This document shows, in pieces, positions 58,975 through 64,000 of a stretch of DNA of 64,000 nucleotides (position 1 is its first letter; every line of letters begins with the position of its first letter). The notes below the pieces were generated by a model. It was not told the DNA's origin, searched no databases, and saw nothing but the letters and a program-made list of their open reading frames with translations. The position numbers and the translations under genes are program-made. The DNA is from Nageia nagi (Eukaryota > Pinophyta). The stretch covers positions 2,852,001-2,916,000 of the forward strand of contig JBITNC010000001.1 in NCBI GenBank assembly GCA_050084985.1. The letters run 5' to 3'.

Positions 58975-59030
58975 AATATATATATATATATTATATATAT
59001 ATAATATATATATATATAATATATATATTC
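58975..59030. repeat. (TA)n microsatellite inside a short inverted repeat
   Basis: About 55 bp of TA repeats with a few doubled T or A bases. The flanks ttttatcaaa and ttttgataaa are complementary, so the whole can fold on itself. Confidence 0.9.
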
Positions 59031-60714
59031 TTTTGATAAATAAAAACTCATGTAGGTCATTATTTTGTATCACAGCCAATATATAACATCTATGGGCACA
59101 TGAGACCCCCTTCTTAAAAAAAAGATATATTATTTCCATCAAATTTGTCTTCTCGTAGTTTTTGTTTTTTTGCATAATTGTAAATTTGCAATGAATTTGA
59201 CCTTCTCCAATACATTTAAACCATTATAATATTCACCTGGAAACACTCCACTCCTCTCCGTCAACAAATGGCGACCAATTCTCTTGATGAAACACTAACT
59301 AGTTCGATTTCGACTATGACTCTCTAACAAAGTGGCTTTATTTTTGAATCGGAGTGACTCAATCTCATATGTAGTATATAAAACAAATGCATGTTCACAA
59401 AAATAACTCAATAATTTGAAAAGCAGCTCAATGTTGGAAACTTAGCAATAAAAGAAGGAATTTTGTTGAAACATATATCCAATTTTTTATTAGTTTCAGA
59501 TTGTTCAATATTTCATCAAAAATTGATACAAAATTGAGACATAATAATGTTTCTACCTCAAATCATATGTATTTCTCGTAGGATTTGTTTATAAGGAAAA
59601 CCTACCCTGCACAATTAATTGATGAATAAACTTTTGCTATTAAACATTAGCACACAGGTTCACCTTGTCTTTAAACCACCTGATAATATAAAGAACACAA
59701 CAAAATTATTTATTTTATAACTTGAACTTTTATAAATCAGATGTCAGTCGGATAATCTAAATATTTGATTAGACACAAAGTTAAACCACTGAAACTTCAA
59801 AAAGAGGCTTAATTTGTGATTCAAGATGGTTTGTATACTATTCTACAAGTTAAAAAGATTTGTGTTGATTACATACAAAATTTGCAACCGTGCCATACGC
59901 AAAGGATGTCAGAATGGATGAGAGTTCAAAAAGGTGTCATATACAAGCATACAATTTACAATGTTATTCTGCTATCATTTTACAGAGAATTTGCAAAGTA
60001 CCAGAACATACAGTAAGTAGTGTAAAAGCCCGAATCAAAGAAATACTTGTTACATGGCATGCAATATGTGAATCGCTTTCAAACATAACAGTGCTGAAAA
60101 ATCATATTATAAAATTCTAGCAGCCAAAACATCAGCCCTCTTACCCAAAGCCTATCAAGACAATGCCACTTGTAGTCTTAATATCTCATTTATAATCTGC
60201 TAAAATAAAGCATAAATCAAGACTGCCACAACTAGTTTGTTGAGATTAATCAAGAGACAAAGAAAGAAAACAGATCACAAATCTTCATAATTTTTCTCTG
60301 CTTACAATAGAATTACGGATAGCTTTCTAAATCCATAACATCTTACACATTCCAATCGGAAGTCACAGAGCTCTTTATGAATGCAAATTTCAAAAGCCAA
60401 CCCTTTTGCCGGACTGCCTACAGCTGATACAAAATCAAGAAAATATCATTCCACTTTGTTTTCTACACCATAAAAAATCTACATAAACAATTACATCAGA
60501 ACTAACTTATGTACAAAAAGAATTACCACAAAGCATAATAAAACGGCCATAGGAACTCCCTTCAAATTGATATACAACAACAATTCTTCTACCCAAAAAA
60601 AGGATTCCACAAACATAATTTCAATAAAGACTTCAAGAGTGTTATTTGAAACGTCAAACTCCTTAGATGCACACAGTAGTCCCAAAACATTGCAGGGTTC
60701 TACACACTTTATAT
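59031..60714. other. Anonymous DNA, possibly low-copy
   Basis: Two overlapping plus-strand frames at 59816-60120 are under 80 codons with no known similarity. From 60120 to 60720 base composition is more even than in the retroelement regions and may be an intron or UTR of a gene outside my recognition. No gene can be supported. Confidence 0.35.
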
Positions 60715-60836
60715 TTTAATACTTCGAAAACAAAACTAAAAAATGGCAAGTAAAGCATTAACTATGAAAAGCAAGTTTAATACTTCGAAAACAAAACTAA
60801 AAAATGGCAAGTAAAGCATTAACTATGAAAAGCAAG
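60715..60836 (+). repeat. Perfect tandem duplication of 61 bp
   Basis: The unit starting tttaatacttcgaaaacaaa and ending gaaaagcaag is present twice, head to tail, with no difference that I can see. Confidence 0.95.
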
Positions 60837-61530
60837 GCACTAAGACACATCAAGGCTGCTAAAGTAAGGACAATCAAAGCCTTCACCAAAAGACAAGACC
60901 AATCTTACGCCTGAACTGTCCAATCCTACTTAGCAGAAACAGTTCGGCCATTTACTTTTTCTTCATGTGCAAATGCAAAATTCTTAAACCACACAATTGA
61001 TAAACATACAAGGAAAAACGACTGAACAAGTTGTCAAAGAACATCAATAGCTCCAGCTGTCATTTTAGCTAGGTAGTGAAAGATATACAAACCTAATAGT
61101 ATAACTGAGGCTTTTAAATAACATTCACTGCAATCTTGCAAATCTGTCTCTAGCACTGCAGATACAATATGATATAAACGTCAGTCCCTGTCTCTAAACT
61201 TCCACTTGTGTGGCATGACAATGGACCCTAACAAGGTATGGCAAGATTACCTCCTAAGTGGGGAGGATCAGCAACATGGACCAATCCAAATGTGCACGCC
61301 AAGGGGGAATAGCAGCTAAGATGATATGTTGAAAACCCTTCAAGCTTTTTAACATATCCCTCAATTACTCATAAATACCAATTTATATATGAGCCTCATC
61401 TACTCATTCTTCAAGGAAAGTACTTGGGCAATTAAGGTCAAAGGATTAGCAAAATTAGAAACATGTGATAATTCACATAGTTGCCATAAGAGGTCTTATA
61501 TCCTACCATAGGCTTAGGCTTAGTAAAAGG
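60837..61530. other. Anonymous DNA
   Basis: No gene, LTR or repeat recognised. Confidence 0.4.
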
Positions 61531-61649
61531 TTAGAATGTTATTCACATGTTAATGGCTATGGTTGCCAGAACCCAAACTGTCCCTAATTTTGCTTGAATC
61601 AAAAGCATAGATTACAGGTGGGAATCCACAGATAAAAGAACGCATGCCA
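61531..61649 (+). repeat. Left direct repeat around a Gypsy RT fragment
   Basis: It starts ttagaatgttattcacatgt and ends aaagaacgcatgcca, and matches 61980-62096 at roughly five bases in six. Confidence 0.8.
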
Positions 61650-61784
61650 ATAGTGAGTTAAAAGAATGGAATGATCATATAAAAGGATTTAAGAATGATA
61701 TTTGAGAGGCTAAAGTGATAAATGATATAATTAAATCTTGAGTAGCATGTTTTATATTAGTTTAAAAAAATATTGGGTTTTATT

Positions 61785-61975
61785 TTTTCTATAGGAGGTA
61801 TAGAGATAAATCCTAAGAAAGTTAAAGCCATCATGGAAATGCATGCTCCAAATAACAAAAGGAAACTAAGGAGGTTTCAAGGTAAAATGCAGGCTACTGG
61901 AATGTTCATTTGCCAATTGGTAGATAGCTAAAAGCACTTTACAAGGTTGCTTGAAAAGATGTCAAGCGAATTTGG
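61785..61975 (+). pseudogene. Gypsy RT/RNase H junction fragment
   Basis: The plus strand reads GIEINPKKVKAIMEM, then APNNKRKLRRFQGKMQATGMF and TRLLEKMSS, with one stop. This is the stretch joining RT and RNase H in plant Ty3/Gypsy elements, and the spelling recalls the Tat/Athila branch. It is only about 60 codons, with no other domain on either side. Confidence 0.75.
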
Positions 61976-61979
61976 ATAG

Positions 61980-62096
61980 TTAGAATTCAATTCACATGTC
62001 AATGGCTGAGGTTGTCAGAACGCAAACTCTCCCTGATTTTGGTTGAATTAAAGCATACATTACAGGTGGGGATCCAAACTAAAAGAACGAATGCCC
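61980..62096 (+). repeat. Right direct repeat around the Gypsy RT fragment
   Basis: It starts ttagaattcaattcacatgt and ends aaagaacgaatgccca, the partner of 61531-61649. Confidence 0.8.
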
Positions 62097-62186
62097 ATAT
62101 CTCTAAAGTGTATTATAAGCCCAAATGTATTGTACTACATATTCTCATGTTCATTTATAAATTGTTATAGGCATGACCATAATTAC

Positions 62187-62593
62187 TGTTAGGATTAAGG
62201 TCTCATTACTTTGTTATGGCTTTGAACACCTAACACTAATAAACATTATTTCATGCATAAATATTTATATGACGACCTTTAATATATTTTTATTAGTCAA
62301 TACTTTATTTGTGAACCATAAAGTATTAGGGTTTGGATATTAATACTACCTGCTATTAATACTCATCACCTGCAAGTACAAGAATCTAATTTTGACTCAT
62401 CATTTTTGAATAAATGAAAGTACTTTTGACTTATCATTTTTGAGAAATCTTACTTGACCATAATATCCAATAAAGACAGTATCTGTTGCCACCTCATTAA
62501 AAGAAAATAGAGAATAAATCTCTTTGTAGCCTTTCAAACCTCAATGTTCTGTTCAAGTGTTTGGTTCTTGTTTTTGCTACATTGTGTTTTCCA
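62187..62593 (+). repeat. 5' LTR of Copia-H
   Basis: It starts TGTTAGGATTAAGG and ends TGTGTTTTCCA, 407 bp. Its identity as an LTR rests on these ends, the primer-binding site that follows and the gag downstream; the 3' partner is not in the window. Confidence 0.7.
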
Positions 62594-62596
62594 ATT

Positions 62597-62608
62597 TGGT
62601 ATCAGATT
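62597..62608 (+). other. Primer-binding site of Copia-H
   Basis: TGGTATCAGATT matches the initiator tRNA-Met site at its first ten bases. Confidence 0.75.
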
Positions 62609-63201
62609 TTTTATCCATCACCACCTTCAATTATGTGGAGCTGCTGCTTCTTTCGTGGACTTGAAATTTTAATTGGTTGTTGTACCAGTATATTGAGTTC
62701 AGAAAGAACTTTCCACATCCTCTTCTGCATCAAGATTTTGATCTTGTTCCCTGAACTACCCAAAATTTCTCTTCATTGCTGAAGAGATATTTCAGATTGA
62801 AACTCACTACACTAGATCCGGTTTAGAAAGACCTTTCTCGCACATTTTTGGAAAGTGATTTGTACTCTTGGATTGTGAGATATGCCAATTTGAAGTTTCT
62901 TGGTGGATTAGAAAAATAAGTTTACCCTCAAACTTTTAAATTAGTGTCCATTATTATAAATTAGTAGATTTTTTAAATTTTATTTTAAAACTTCATAATT
63001 TTCAAAGCTTTAAACCATGAAAAATCTAAAAGACGCACTTTTTCAAATTAATACAGTAACTTGATCATACAAAATTAATTTTCAACAATTTTACAATCTT
63101 GGGGAAGTTCTTTCCAAGCACTATGCAACTGGGCAGATTAGGACCTTTGATTTTGCACTTTTTATTTTTGCTTATTCAAGTTCTTTGTGAATTTTTCCAT
63201 T

Positions 63202-64000
63202 ATGAACCACCTTCCTATCATATCCAACAAGATGGATGGAACCAACAATGATCGAAGGCCCAACAAAATGTGGAGTAAATGCTTGCCTCGACAACTATGA
63301 CAAATACATCAAGCAAAATATCTCTAATCCCAATGAACAAGAGGCTAAAGAAATGAAGAGAGTTGTTGTAAGTCGCAAGGTAAACACAGATCATGACTTG
63401 AGATACCTTATTGAAGATGTGAAAAATCCTAGAGCCATGTAGACTACTTTGTAGAACACCTTTAACAAGACTCGAGCTGATGAGACAGCATTTGTACGGA
63501 AACAGCTCATGGACCTTAGACCTGATTGTGGTGGCATCTTCCCATACTTAAACAAGATTAAAGTATGGAGGATAAAGGTCAAGGCTTGCAAAGAAGCAGA
63601 CTTAGAAGATGAAGAGCTGTACTTCATATCATTGATCATCTTCCTAGTACCTTGGAGGATTAAACACAAGTTCTTGAGGAATGAAAAGCTTCATGGAATC
63701 GCTCTTCCTAAAACATTGAAGGAAGTTCAAACTACATTACTCTCTAAATAAGTAGATATGAAGGTTCATGGCTTGGAAGAGTCCTCTGTGGGCCAAGCAC
63801 ATATTTCGAAAACAGATGGTTTCAAACGTAAAAAGGATCCCAAAGAAAAAGGAAAGGATAAGTTCAAAAGTAAGCACAAGGACACTAAAGCACCATCATC
63901 AAGCAATGAGAAACCCAAGCAAGAGAAAAAGAATGAGGAAGAGGACAAGAGGAACCAAGAATGTGAAAACTGCAAAATGAAGAACCATGACTCTTTGTGA
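63202..64000 (+). pseudogene. Copia-H gag (runs off the window)
   Basis: A start at 63202 gives MNHLPIISNKMDGTNNDR, the usual front of Copia gag, then a stop; homology continues in another frame with LDNYDKYIKQNISNPNEQEA and DHDLRYLIEDVKNP (to 63442). It resumes with FNKTRADETAFVRKQLMDL and ACKEADLEDEELYFI (63509-63751), then a lysine-rich linker (63758-64000) and the start of a zinc knuckle, CENCKMKNH, cut by the stop TGA at the window edge. It would package element RNA in virus-like particles. It has at least two shifts and three stops. Confidence 0.8.

Larger units (their letters stand above)
62187..64000 (+). mobile_element. Copia-H: 5' part of a further Copia element
   Basis: An LTR, a primer-binding site and the front of gag lie in order; the rest is outside the window. 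The gag frame is shifted and contains stops, so it is probably also defective. Confidence 0.8.

Noticed and set aside
58975-59030. MITE centred on the TA microsatellite
   Set aside because: The complementary flanks are only about 10 bp and no target duplication is evident, so the simple repeat explains it.

Overview
The window is AT-rich plant nuclear DNA made almost entirely of decayed LTR retrotransposons. I found no intact host gene, tRNA, rRNA or CRISPR array. The organism is a seed plant with a large, repeat-rich genome. A gymnosperm such as a conifer is my best guess, from the density of old Copia and Gypsy copies, a decayed PPR gene and a hAT relic. That is inference, not a database result.

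Layout: 1-2821 is anonymous DNA. 2822-6973 is Copia-A (+), a rearranged non-autonomous element. 8394-8798 is an unrecognised open frame with four DLN-type repeats (-). 9585-10395 is a PPR pseudogene (+). 11000-11560 is a G+C-richer, promoter-like island. 11765-17771 is a full-length, broken Gypsy element (+). 18095-23029 is a full-length, broken Copia-D (-). 24446-33797 is the youngest element, Copia-B (-), with an exact 5-bp target duplication and a polyprotein frame of about 1,298 codons interrupted only by nonsense codons. 34260-35800 is a hAT transposase pseudogene (-). 39903-44157 is Copia-A2 (+), another internally deleted relative with an exact target duplication. 45289-45830 is a degenerate tandem array of about 58 bp. 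48431-50409 is a solo LTR inside an older Copia remnant (+). 50641-57180 holds two rearranged pieces of one Gypsy family (+), interrupted by a solo LTR of another family with an exact target duplication. 57181-62186 is mostly anonymous DNA with microsatellite, a perfect 61-bp duplication and a small Gypsy RT fragment between direct repeats. 62187-64000 is the 5' end of a further Copia element (+) that leaves the window.

How parts relate: Copia-A, A2 and B share gag-pol and 3' untranslated sequence. A and A2 have closely related LTRs and B a diverged LTR that keeps the same inverted repeat. A and A2 have lost most of gag, protease and integrase, so they could have moved only with proteins from a fuller relative. 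By eye LTR pairs differ by about 9% (A), 5% (A2) and 2% (B), which gives an order of insertion.

I did not find a clear new biological system. The observations most worth following are the inverted gag-to-RT junction in Copia-A, the long leader of Copia-B with non-transposon G+C-rich sequence and a PPR-like fragment, stop codons at the same positions in sister elements, and the DLN-repeat open frame.
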